Shown here: positions 20,644 through 31,387 of the stretch, piece after piece
Numbering within the stretch: position 1 is the stretch's first letter
Layout of the letters: every line of letters begins with the position of its first letter
Assembly (NCBI GenBank): GCA_027924585.1
Contig: BSBM01000007.1
Coordinates: 12,491,501 to 12,555,500 of the forward strand
DNA length: 64,000 bases
Origin: Larix kaempferi
Taxonomy: Eukaryota; Streptophyta; Pinopsida; Pinales; Pinaceae
Direction of reading: 5' to 3'
Notes under the pieces: model-generated
The model's database searches: none
Told to the model about the DNA's origin: nothing
Seen by the model: only the letters and a program-made list of their open reading frames with translations
Made by a program: the position numbers and the translations under genes

Positions 20644-20997
20644 GAAAAAGTTTCCTGAGATAGCCTGGCCTGTTATATTTCCATCCTGATAGGTCTGACC
20701 TCAATTGGACTCTCTGAGAGAGAGTTATGCCAAGTGTCACAACGTGACCTGTTTATGGGATAAAACAAGAGAGCGAACTTGTACGGAGTGCCACGTGTCA
20801 CTGTTTGAACTTCGACCTCTGAAACCTTTTCTTGAGATATCTCTCCCGGTTATCTTTCCATCCTGACAGGTCTGAACTCAATTGGACTCTCTGAGAGAGA
20901 GTTATGCCAAGTGTCGCAACGTGACCTGTTTATGGAATAAAACAGGAGAGCGAACTTGTACGGTGTGCCACGTGTCACTGGTTCAGTTTCGGCCTCT
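20644..20997. repeat. 177-bp direct duplication in the copia 1 leader
   Basis: Copy 1 (20644-20820) and copy 2 (20821-20997) share TTTCCATCCTGA-AGGTCTGA, CAATTGGACTCTCTGAGAGA and CGAACTTGTACGG. A third partial start (AAAGTTTCTTGAGATAG) follows at about 21000. The duplicated text lies in the untranslated leader side of the element, close to its PBS. Confidence 0.85.
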
Positions 20998-21363
20998 GCA
21001 AAAGTTTCTTGAGATAGTACAGTCTGTGTACTACCTGTCACTTTTTATGAAATTTCATTTGGAGCCCAAGTTATGACCTTTTTTCCTAGGTCACCTGATT
21101 TTGACTGAGATCTGGAAGAGGCAGAAACCCTAACTTGTACTGATCATAACTCAGAAAGTACAACGAATCTGAGGGTGCCCTTTGGACACAAGGTACCTGG
21201 AGATGTTATATACGACCTGTAAACTGTTCAGATCCTGAAACTTCGCATAAATGGATTTATAGCGAAAGTTCCACGATGACTGGTTTTTGCTATATAAAAC
21301 CCTAACCTTCAAATTGTCGCAAGAGAAGCAAGTGTCGTAACTGCCATACATTGCCTTCCTTCA

Positions 21364-21380
21364 GGTTAGCTCTGATACCA
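21364..21380 (-). other. Copia 1: primer binding site (initiator tRNA-Met)
   Basis: The minus strand reads TGGTATCAGAGCTAACC immediately inside the LTR. TGGTATCAGAGC is the usual plant copia PBS, complementary to the 3' end of initiator tRNA-Met. Confidence 0.92.
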
Positions 21381-21918
21381 TGTTAAAATTCAATATGCTA
21401 AGACAGAAAATAGTAGCATTACATTCCATTTCACAATAATAGCATATATAGGATCACTGAAGAAACAACAAGCATAAACACAAGAGACACAGATTTATCC
21501 TGGGAAACCCTCATGGGGTAGAAAACCCAGCAAAGCCTTCCTCAATAAGATGATAAACCAAAATACAAGATGTGCTCCCTCCTTCTAATCCTCCTTAGGA
21601 AATATCCCAGACAAGTGCATCTCTTTTCATAAGTGAGTGAGTGTATCAAATGAGGAACACACCTCCTCTATTTATACACTACTCTGACATATATTTTACA
21701 CAAGTACATGTAGGCTCGTATTTAACCATTAGGTTAAATACCCTATTATAACTGACTGGGCCGACCCCCACATGGTGGGTCTAATAACCCTAGTTACCAC
21801 AACTTCTCGGGGGAATAAACATCTCCAGATACATAATAAAATCACCTCGGAGGGATGGAACATCTCCGGAATAAATAATGTATAAATATAATATTCTTAG
21901 AAGTTACAATATTCAACA
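21381..21918 (-). repeat. Copia 1: 5' LTR (538 bp)
   Basis: Same length as the partner at 14877-15414 and about 98% identical by eye. It is followed by the second GAAGG duplication at 21919-21923. Together these define an element of 7042 bp. Confidence 0.95.
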
Positions 21919-22771
21919 GAAGGAGGATGACCGATGATATTAAGCTGCCGATATTGAAAGGAACAGGTCTAGAGGACCCTGAGAAACATTGGTTTCTATG
22001 TGAAGTCATATGGAGTGTCAAGCAAGTTCAGAATGATGCTGTGAAGCAAGCACAGCTCATCACTACATTTAGAGACAGAGGCTTCAATTGGTTCATGAAA
22101 TATTCTCAGGGACATCACAGAACCTTAGTGGAGATTAAGGCTTCACTATTGAGTGAGTTCAAGAAACAAAAGTCAGAATCCCGATGTATAACATAATTGA
22201 AGGAAATTAAGCAAAAACCTAATGAGACAGTCTAGGAATTCGACCAGAAGTTTAAGACATTGTTAGACCAGGTCAGGTTTTTCATAGCACCGCAACAGCA
22301 ACAGGAATGGTTTATAGCTGTGTTGTTGCCCCATATTAGACTTTCATTGATGCGGTAGAAAGTGGCTTCACAAGAAGAAGCCCTGGAAATCACGATGAAG
22401 TTAGAAGCTTCACCTATAGGAGAGAGTAGCACTGGAATGTCTCAGATCCAGACCCAACTAGCTACCTTGACATTACAGTTGCAGGACATGAAGAAGGGAA
22501 AAGAAAAAAGACAGGAAGTCTGGTGTAAGGATGCAGAGGAGAAGGAAACACTAGAGAGAACTGTCCCTTATTTTCAGAATACCTTAACAGTGGAGCACCA
22601 AATCCACTGAATCAGAACCAAGCACCATGGTGTGAGATATATAGAACTAGAGGACACTGACCAGAAGACTGTTACTTAATTTAGAATTATCTGCGAACTC
22701 CTAAGAATTTATATTGCATATTCTGTAAATTTGTTGGACGTGACGATTCCAACTGTAGAGCATATGACCTC
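21919..22771 (+). pseudogene. Element C: Gag capsid-like domain 1
   Basis: Plus-strand frame: KLPILKGTGLEDPEKHWFLC, VKQVQNDAVKQAQLITTF, GFNWFMKYSQG, then after a stop QEALEITMKLEA and SQIQTQLATLTLQLQDMKKG. The pattern (ligand-like start, EQYW/KHWFLC, GQLATTF-like, WFMKF, LEIAMRLE, IQTQLANLTIQL) is shared with elements B (47010-48516) and D (44442-45389). It fits the retrotransposon Gag capsid fold: a helix-rich region with a central W-F motif. Stops near 22195, 22234 and 22356 interrupt it. Copia 1 separates it from its linker. Confidence 0.8.
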
Positions 22772-23614
22772 ATGATGGAAAGAAAGAAAGATATGGAGCA
22801 TATTCATGGTGGAGTATACCGAGTCCAGGAAGAAAATCTGCAGAAACAAGAGAATGCACAGTATGACCAAGGTGCATACAGAGGCCGTGGAGGATTCTAC
22901 GGAAGAGGAAGAAATACTGGCCTAGGACAAGGAAGAGGAAGAGGCAAGATGATCTGTTATAATTCCAGCCAGCCAGGTCACTTATCTAGAGATTGTACCA
23001 ATCCATGTACTACCTGCAATTACTGTAAATATTTTGATCATGTTATCGAGGACTGCCCAGTGTTAGCAGCAGAAATGTAGAAGAGAAAGCAAGATGTACC
23101 TAACCTGAACATTCAGTTGATTGCAGCAGAGAAAAGGACTACAGATCCAAGTATTAATGTTGTGATGCGAAGTGGTGTTGCAATAGGAAGAGACAGGCAA
23201 GCAGAAGCTTCGACTTTTGGAGATTTTGAAACTAAGTAGATCCCTGCTGAAGCGGTCTGGATCAGAAAAGCTACTGGGAAAATGCCTGTTTTCAATATGG
23301 AGAAGAAAAAAGAAGTATTTGTAGAAGCGAGGTACATATTCAAAGAGCCAGAACCTATGGCACCAAGAATCTCGTTGCGAAGTGAAATATTGCATGTGGA
23401 GGATATGCCAGTAGCTTATGACAAAATGTGCCACGCAACAGAGACATGAACCTATGTTGCGCAGTTCCTATAGAGATGCATGAAATTATTAAAGAGCATA
23501 GACGCTGCAGTGGAATTACAAAAATTGTTAATCCAATATGAATCACACAATGAGACGGATACTGCCCAGAGCGCAATTCATCACATCAAGAGCCATAAAA
23601 GAACATGAAGAGAA
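22772..23614 (+). pseudogene. Element C: RGG-like stretch, two CCHC knuckles and linker
   Basis: A Gly/Arg run (GAYRGRGGFYGRGRNTG, GQGRGRGK) precedes the knuckles. Knuckle 1 is CYNSSQPGHLSRDC, with the second Cys replaced by Ser. Knuckle 2 is CNYCKYFDHVIEDC. Such pairs bind RNA during packaging. The linker to the protease (23081-23614) reads KMPVFNMEKKKEVFVEARY and AVELQKLLIQYESH and is matched in position by B (33900-34122) and D (43370-43576). Stops at about 23080 and 23448. Confidence 0.8.
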
Positions 23615-24121
23615 ATGAGGCTAAGTGCGCAGATAGGAGATTATGAGATGGACGAGATCATCCTTGATTTAGGGTCAGAGGTAAATGTCTTGACTAAGCA
23701 TACATGGCAACAGATGGGGAGACCAAAGTTGTCATGGTCACCCATACAGTTGAGGTTAGCAAATCAACATAAATTCATACCCTTTGGGAGATTAGCCAAT
23801 ATTATTGTTGACATCGATTGAGTGCGAAGTCATGCAGACTTCGAGGTTATCGAAATTGTGGATGATAGTCAGCCTTATCCACTACTATTGGGTATAGATT
23901 GGGTGATGGATAACCTCACAATGATAAATATAAAGACCAAGAAGATGATCTTTGAAGGGCAGGATATTAGGGTCAGCGCACCATTGGACCCTTCACAAGG
24001 AGAAAGATACAGTGAGCCAATTCAGGAAGAATCCAGAGCACAGGATCTTGATCACATTTACAAGATGACTGCGAATCAGGATGACTACATTAATACTATG
24101 GTGGATGGAACACTTAGTTAG
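23615..24121 (+). pseudogene. Element C: aspartic protease
   Basis: A retropepsin-type protease that would cut the polyprotein. The active-site turn is ILDLGSEVNVLT (D-L-G-S in place of D-T-G or D-S-G), then WSPIQLRLANQ, HADFEVIEIVDDSQPYPLLLGIDW and INIKTKKMIFEGQDIRV. The LLGIDW motif is typical of plant gypsy proteases. The same block occurs in B and D. A TGA at about 23819 interrupts it. Confidence 0.88.
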
Positions 24122-24886
24122 AGATGTGACATTTCTTGCATCTCAGACTATAATGCAGGATTGGAGAATTGGAAAAGCCATATGCATGAAGTATCTTCAA
24201 GAAGATGTGCGTAGATCACAAAGTCATTGCGCTGTATTGGAACCGAGGTAAGTCCAATCCCCACTTATGATGGTTCGACTAATGTTTATTCATTTATTCA
24301 AGAATATACTGTATCAGTTGAAACTGAACACCGCGTACCAGCATTAGATATTGAACTGCACGAGACACCTGCCAAATGGTCGGCTGCACAATAAGAAGAC
24401 TTCGACCACATGGGATCAGTGCAGACAAATGATGCAAATCAGATTCACAGAGAAAGTTGTGCTGACATTTGAAAATTATAATGGACAGATGGATCCAAGG
24501 GATCACATGGAAATTTTTTCACAAGCATGGATAAAGGGACCACATGAAGAATGGGTTCATCTGTTTGTGCACACATCGGAAGAGAAGATTCCAAAGAATT
24601 GGTATCTAGACACAGAGCTTCGCAGAGGAACTATAGACTGGTTTCTCTTAACTACGAACTTCCAGAGAACTTTAGCTTTGAAGATGAAAACCCAATCATA
24701 AATGAAGCTTTACAAATTATCAAAGAAAGGATATTCAGAGACGAATGCCCAAGTATAAACAAGGCATTGGAGGAAATCAAAGAGACAGTGTTTGAAGATG
24801 TAAAAATACCTGTGAACCTACAACCAGAATGGGGAAGGAAGATAGAACATGTCTTTGAATGCTATAAACTCGCTGAAAATGAATAA
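24122..24886 (+). pseudogene. Element C: second capsid-like domain between protease and RT
   Basis: After the protease the frame continues through a decayed segment (IPTYDG, then a W of the first helix) into YNGQMDPRDHMEIFSQAW, EEWVHLFVHT, NWYLDTELR, DWFLLTTNF. This is the retrotransposon Gag pattern (Y-x-G-x-x-DP-x-x-H, an F-x-x-TL segment, WY-x-x-L, W-x-x-L-x-x-F). A second ORF then gives an acidic spacer (ECYKLAENE) leading to RT. D (42206-42660) and B (11201-11421 with 32908-33330) have the same domain in the same position. Capsid sequences normally lie before the protease, so the order is unusual. Several stops and a frameshift near 24550. Confidence 0.75.
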
Positions 24887-24985
24887 GAACAAGAAGGAAG
24901 CGATGAGGAGGATCCGCACAACATCAATATACCTCATTCCAAAGGAGCGCATGATGTAGAAGGACCTCCACCTGAAATTCTAGAT

Positions 24986-25828
24986 ATGAGTGGCCCTGTA
25001 AAGACAAGAAAAGTCAACATTGGCACAAGTGAAGAGCCAAAGTTCGCATCCATCGTAGATTACTGGGATGATGTGACGATTGCGCAAATCACAAACCTCC
25101 TATATGAATATCAAGATCTGTTTCCAATGAAGTTTTTTGAAATGAAAGGAATTTTGGGCGACTTAGGAGTTATGAAAATACCTCTCAAGCCAGGAGCCAA
25201 TCCTGTTAAGCAAAGGCCTTATAGACTGAATCCTAGATATAAAGAAAGAGTAAATGTAGAGATTGACAATATGCTTTATGTAGAGATCATAGAGCCTATT
25301 GAAGAATTAGAGTGGATAAGCCCAATGGTTATCCAGGATAAGAAGAATAAAGGTGAAATTAGAATCTGCGTAGATCTAAAGAAGATGAATGATGCTTCGC
25401 TGCATAACCCATTTCCTACTCCTTTTACAGATGAAGTACTAGACAATGTGGGAGGAAATGAGCCCTACTCATTCACTGGTGGATTTTCTGGATATCATCA
25501 TATTAGGATTCATCCAATAGACAGCCATAAGACAACATTTGCTACTAAATGGGGATCATATCAGTATATAGTTATGCCCTTTGGCTTGAAGAATGCACCT
25601 GCCATATTTTCCAGAGTTGTTGTGGCTGCATTCAAGGACATTATCCATAATTTATTGGAGGTTTAATTTGATGATTGGACTATTTTTGGTTTGCTGAAGA
25701 ACCATTTTGAAAACCTAAGAATGATGTTAGCTAAGTGCAGACAACATCAAATTTCATTGAATTTAAAGAAATGTATTTTTTGTGTGCCTTATGGTATTCT
25801 ACTAGGACACATTGTGTGCAAATAAAAT
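24986..25828 (+). pseudogene. Element C: reverse transcriptase
   Basis: Gypsy RT. Order: YQDLFPMKF, KPGANPVKQRPYRLNPRY, MLYVEIIEPIEELEWISPMV, ICVDLKKMNDASLHNPFPTP, GGFSGYHHIRI, FATKWGSYQYIVMPFGLKN. The catalytic box should be Y-M-D-D but reads stop-F-D-D-W (near 25665); D has YMDDW. The thumb follows as CRQHQISLNLKKC and LLGHIVCK with another stop at 25823. The first catalytic Asp is kept in the ICVDL segment. Confidence 0.93.
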
Positions 25829-26608
25829 TTGATGGTTGATCCTGTGAAGATCGCAGTGATTGTAAATTTACCTGCACCAAACTCAGTGAAGCAACTTGGC
25901 ACCACATTGGGCCATACAGGTTATTATAGAAAATTCATCAAGGGTTATGCACAGATAACCATGCCAATGGAGAAACTGCTGAAGAAAGAATCACAGTTCA
26001 TATGGAACGCAGAATGTGAGCAAGGCCTAGACACACTAAAAGAGAAGATGGTAGCTACGTCGATCCTAGTTTTTCTAGATTGGGATAAGCTGTTCCATGT
26101 GCATGTTGATGCTTCATCTATAGCGTTGGGCGTTGTGCTCGCTCAAAGAGGCGAAGGGGGTATTGATCACCCCATTGCATTTTTTAGTATAAATCTATCT
26201 TCAACTGAAAAGAAATACATGACCACTAAAAGAGAGGGTCTAGATATGGTGTTCGCACTACAGAAATTCAGGCACTCTTTGTTGGGTGCGCACTTCTCCA
26301 TGTACACAGACCATTCGGCTTTGAAATACTTGGTCAATAAGCCAGTGTTAGGGGGGAGAATCTGCAGATGGTTCTTGATCTTCCAAGAGTATGATTTTGA
26401 AATTGTGCTTAAGCCAGGTAGACTGAACTTAGGACCTGACCATGTCTCAAGGATTGGTTCCGGCAAAGAACCCACCAATCTTGAAGATAATTTTCCTAAC
26501 GCGCAGTTATTCGCTATACAGATCATAAATGACTAATACAAAGACATTGTAGACTTTTTGACCACGGGGTTGGAACCCACAAAGTTCACTATGTAGCAGA
26601 AGAAGTAG
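25829..26608 (+). pseudogene. Element C: RT connection and RNase H
   Basis: Connection: LGHTGYYRKFIKGYAQIT, EKLLKKESQFIW. RNase H: FHVHVDASSIALGVVLAQ (Asp), IDHPIAFFSINLSSTEKKY, TTKREGLDMVFALQKFRH (Glu), MYTDHSALKYLVNKP (Asp), GGRICRWFLIFQEYDFEI, LGPDHVSRI. All key acidic positions are retained through 26534. It is the best-preserved RNase H of the B/C/D family. Stops at 26534 and 26594-26607 separate it from integrase. Confidence 0.92.
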
Positions 26609-27790
26609 ATGGTAGTCAGAGTAGCAAACTTTACCATAATCACGGGACAGTTATATAAGTTGGGACCAGACGAAGTGTTGTGCATATGTGTGTTATATCA
26701 TGAGAAGCCATTCATATTGGATGATGCACATTCAGGTGTATCAGGAGGTCACTACGTAGGAAGAGCCACCACACAGAAGATATTGCGAGCAGGGCTATGG
26801 TGGCCTACAATTCACAAAGATTCAAAGGAACATTGCCAGAGCTGAGATGTATGTCAAAGGACAGGAAGGTCGTAATGAAGAGACAAAATGCCATTAAATC
26901 CACAGTTGACACTTCAAGCATTTGACAAATGGGCCATTGATTTCATGGGACCTATTAACCCACCGAGAAAAGGGACTGGTGCGAGATACATTATCACTGT
27001 GACTGTTTATCTCACTAGATGGGAAAGAGCTAAACCAGTGAAGGACTGTAGAGCAGTTACTGCTGCGCAGTTCATCTTTGAGAACATCCTTACTAGATTT
27101 GGATGACCAAAGATTTTGATGAGTGATCAAGGGACTGATTTTTTGAACCGAACTATTGAAGCCCTTACTGAAGAGTTCCACATTTATCATCATAGGGGTA
27201 CACCATACCATCCTCAGGCCAATGGAACTATTGAATATTTCAACAAGGTATTGGAGAATGCACTGACAAAAGTATGCAATGTCAATAGGGATGATTGGGA
27301 TCTACGCATTCCAACTGTGTTATGGGCATACAGGACTACTTGTAAGAATTTGACAGGCCATACACCTTTCAGATTGGCCTATGGACAGGATGTTGTCATG
27401 CCTATGTAATATATTGTACCCATATTGAGAATAGTTTCATTTAAAGGCATGGAAGATCAAGAAACAATAGAAGAAAGGCTTCTACACTTGGTTGGATTGG
27501 AGGAAGATCGCTTCATTGCAGGATTCCACCAGTAAGTGCAGAAAGATAGGTAAAAAGCATGGCATGATTTCCATATCAAGAACAAGTCCTTTCAGGTAAG
27601 TGAACTAGTCCTCCTATATGATAGCAAGTTTATGAAATTTCCTGGAAAATTTAAGATGCATTGGCTTGGCCCATATACTGTTATGCATGTTACTAATGGT
27701 GGCGCAGTTCAGTTAGCCACATTGGCCGGAGATACATTACCAAGATTGGTAAATGGAAGTAGACTAAAACCCCGCAGGGATAGTCCTACT
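26609..27790 (+). pseudogene. Element C: integrase, complete length
   Basis: Zinc module with H in HSGVSGGH and C-x2-C near CQS-DVCQRTG, preceded by GLWWPTIHKD. DDE core: WAIDFMGPINPP (Asp), [10 protein letters not shown] (Asp), [13 protein letters not shown] (Glu). C-terminal region: EDRFIAGFHQ, AWHDFHIKNKSF, LVLLYDSKFMKFPGKF and HWLGPYTVMHVTNGGAVQL, a GPY module, ending RLKPRRDSP. Stops occur at about 26844, 27104, 27407, 27532 and 27550. It is the reference copy for this family because D is frameshifted and B lacks the C-terminus. Confidence 0.92.
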
Positions 27791-28453
27791 TCGCAGAACC
27801 CTTAGTGATTAGAAAAGAAGGAAAATTCTAAGTGTTAAGTACAGTTGAAATTGGCCACTAGAAATTGGGTAGAGTCTATACACAGTTTTGGACCGATATG
27901 CGAAGTTTGATAGAACGAATACATGTACCATGCAGCACTAGTCGAGAAGAGAAACTATGCGGATAAAAAGAAAATAAAAAGAAGAAAAGAAGAACTGCGC
28001 AGTTCGAAGCTCAAAAGGTAGCTACGCAGATCCGATGAGGAAGAGAAGAGGCAAAGTTTAGAACCAAGAAGAACGACACTAAAAAGTAATTGTGCTAGAG
28101 TAGTGACGACCCACCGTGCAGTTCGACACAACACTCCAAGAAACTAGCGGTTACAATGTCAGTCGAAAAACTAGTCGTTATACAGTGATTTTGTCGACGA
28201 CCACTTGAGCATTTAACACAGAAATAACCATTCTGAAGAAGTAAAAGAAGGAAAGGACCCGAATCCTTAGCAGTTGTGTCCAATGGATATGCCATTGAAT
28301 GCTTTTCTAACCATTGATGGGCACAGCTAAGGCTCAAATGCACCTATAAATATTGTTGTATTTGGACTCGCGGGCGTTACCGAAACTCTGAAATTTTCCT
28401 GTGAGCCATAGCTTGAATTTGTTACAGTGAGCGCTAAGTGATCCCATCAATTT
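27791..28453. other. No gene seen (spacer after integrase in element C)
   Basis: About 660 bp with many stops in all frames; A/G-rich on the plus strand. It separates integrase from the env-position ORF, as the spacer at 38764-39399 does in element D. Confidence 0.5.
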
Positions 28454-31375
28454 GTTAAGGGAGTATCCAATGAATGTCTGAAATTTCCTCTATTGAGCAA
28501 GAATTCACATTCAAGGAGAGTGTGAGGGTGTTTAAGCACGAAGGGATTGAAGGGTTGATGAGAACCCCCGCTAAGAAGGTCGTTACCGAGCAAGGACATG
28601 GTTCATGACAATCGCCACAACATTCCACAGCCATGCAAGCCAAGGGAAAGGAACCAGTGGTGGAGATGACAAAACCAAAAATGAGGAGCTCCACGCTGCC
28701 AGACGTGCCACTCAATGATAAGAAAATCCCACTTACTTTGACACCTCAGTATATCTCTCTGCGTGCATAGGATGCACTAGCCATTAAGCTTTCCAGGAAC
28801 ACAAGGTATGAGATATCGCTTCGACCAATATCCAAGCATGTGAAGCTAGAGAAAAATCTGTTGGAAAAAATCGCAGAATGTAAGTTCGAGGACCACGACT
28901 TACTCCAAATGCAAATGGAGCTGGTCGAGCCGAGGTACCAGCAATTTCATCCAAATCAGTATATGTGCTGGAAGAAGGATGTGAAGGGAAATTCTGTGCT
29001 GGTCACGCAGAGTTGGTTATCTGAAGTAGTAGAATCAGGATTGTTGAACTTGTTGAGACTCCCGCACTTTGATTGGAGCCAAGAACTGAATGTGGTGGTG
29101 CGCAAACTCATCTCGTGCACACACCAAGGTTATCTATGGTTGGATAGGAACGTCAACTTGAACATCGACTTGATCCATTGCATTAAAGGGTTAAGAAAGT
29201 GAGGCAAAAACCCTAATCAATTCTTCTAAGGCAAGAGCAGGGACAAGGAGGTTTCCTCACGGATGAAGTCAACACGCAACGTCCTGAAAGGAAAAAGAGG
29301 ATTCATCATGGATGATATCATCGATAATGCTACATGGTTCGTAACACAACTGCTAGTAGGGAAAATTTTATGAAAGGAAAGACCTAATGAAGTACCAGCT
29401 GGAGCGGTGCTCCTTGGGGTGAAGGCCGTGATGGGTGGAAGATTTAACTGGTGCCAATACCTGTTGAATGAATTTCTAGAAGATGTGCCTAACATGCAGA
29501 TACACGACAACAACTTCAACTATACCTGGTTGATGGTCTTGATTGCGTTTGTGGGATGGAAGGACCCAAAACACTATGTTGGCCTCAACACTGACAGCAC
29601 TGACTGTAGAGGACCAAGGTATGAGAATATTTGGGCAAATATGATGGCAGAGAGACAACACGCATCGAACGAAGTATTCCACACATACTATGAGCAGCTG
29701 AGCGATGTCATCATTCACACACTACGCATTTCCAAGAAGATAACATTTAAATGTATTTGCACTATAAATTTTTACGCTGACATGCATTCCATCCACATTT
29801 CAGCGAAGGCGTAGAAAAAGAACCCAGAATTGTTCCAAGGGAACTATCACATGGATGAAGCAGATATAGAACTCATCATGAAGGAATGGATTGATGAATG
29901 GAAGGTCAAAGGACCTATGATCATAGACAGTGAATCCGAAGAAAGTAATCCCATTCCAACACCAATTTTTGAAGAGTCATCGTCAGGCAAAAGGAAGGAG
30001 CCACAAAGCTCAATACCAGAAAAAGTCTAGAAAAAGAAGCAAAACGATGTAAAGGGCCAGTCAGAAGTGAAGCTCCACGATGACGATTATGAGATGATTG
30101 CATCCAGAGTCATCACGCACCTAGAATATGCATTGAACCTCAAAGATAGTAAGGATGAGGCGATCTAGGAAAGTTTGTAGAATAATCTCACCACGTTGCA
30201 AGGCATAATAGAGAAGTTTGAGCAAGTTCGGCGCATCTTTCCCTTGCCGTGAGACTCAGAATCAGAAGGAAGGTTAGGGGACAATTCGTAGCCAAATAAA
30301 ACACCTCTATCCCTAACCTTGCCACCAAAATCATGGATAGTCCAACTTGACCCGCTAAGCATAAGGTTACTGCGCAAACATTTAGCTTCAGGCACGAAGG
30401 ACATAGAGCATGTGGACATTGACATTGCAATGTTTCCACGAGAGGGCCTAAATAATCTGCACTTACAGGTTGTCGAAGAGATCCATGATCAAAGTGTGGT
30501 TGCTCTGAACTAACACCATCAACTGCAGGAAAATTATAAGCAGCTGCAGGAAGCAAGTTTAAAGAAAACTATGGCACTTGAAGATATGCAGGACCGACGA
30601 AGAAGAATAGAGCATATTGTTGCTTCGGTCTATGTGAAGATACTAGAATGCAAAGAGAAGCCAGAGCCCACGGATACTATCCTTAAGATCGGATCGGTGG
30701 TCAGCAATATTAAGGTTGAGATGAAAGATATGGAAATTGATTACCAAGCAAAGATCGTTGCCTTGGAAGCACGGAATTAGCCAAAGATGCCAACAGACCA
30801 GGCATAGGTCAGAGTAGCAGAAGTAAAAGCAGTCGTGAAAGCAATAGCCAATGAAGTAGAAAAATGTCAAACCTTGCTGGACAAAGCTATGGGAGTGTTC
30901 ACTACGCTGCAAGATGACCCCGAGGTGCTGCAGGTCCAGACAACTTTGAAGGAAAAAGAAGCAATGTTAGACACATTAAACGCGGAGATAAAGACCCTAC
31001 CACCAAGAGACAGACTCCGCAGATTTCTCAGAAATTAAAGAGTTAAAGAGGAAACTTGTAGTGTTAAGGGAGATGGAGGCTGAAGTTGTAGATAAGTCAC
31101 AACCCCTATAGGATGAATCCCATGAACTAACGTAAAATATAGAAGGAAAAATGCAGGAACTCCGTGACGTGCAGGCTTCGGTAGAAGAGCAAACTCAGGA
31201 TGACTTAACAGAGGATGTGTTAGAGACCATCGAAGAAATTGACGAGGATTGCAAGGATCCAGTTTCTAAGCTGAGCACAACGAATCAAGAGATCGCTACT
31301 AAGATAGCTCCACAAGAGGAAGAACAACTAATGGAACCAGAAGTTGAAAGTGGCTTGAGGATGAGCCACATGTAA
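28454..31375 (+). pseudogene. Element C: env-position additional ORF with C-terminal coiled coil
   Basis: A sense reading frame of about 950 codons between integrase and 3' LTR, broken by roughly 15 stops. Landmarks: EKIAECKFEDHDLLQM, RYQQFHPNQYMCW, LISCTHQGYLWLDRNVNL, FNWCQYLLNEFLEDV, NYTWLMVLIAFVGWKDP, RGPRYENIWANMM, EWIDEWKVKGP. After an acidic Ser-rich hinge the last third is Lys/Glu-rich with heptad-like spacing (30571-31340), predicting coiled coil. Element D has a collinear partner at 35850-38763: GTLWLDKGIPV, LLNQLVEDA, TYSWPLLLIAFVSWKEP, RGARYQNLW. No signal peptide or membrane segment was recognised, so an envelope role is not supported. I do not recognise a named family. Confidence 0.7.
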
Positions 31376-31387
31376 GGGTTAGGGGCC
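31374..31387 (+). other. Element C: polypurine tract
   Basis: AAGGGTTAGGGGCC directly before the TGTTAGG of the 3' LTR. Element D has GGGGGCC in the same place. Confidence 0.65.

Noticed and set aside
28454-31375. Env-position ORF as a retroviral-type envelope
   Set aside because: No signal peptide, transmembrane helix or glycosylation-rich ectodomain visible; coiled coil alone is not enough.
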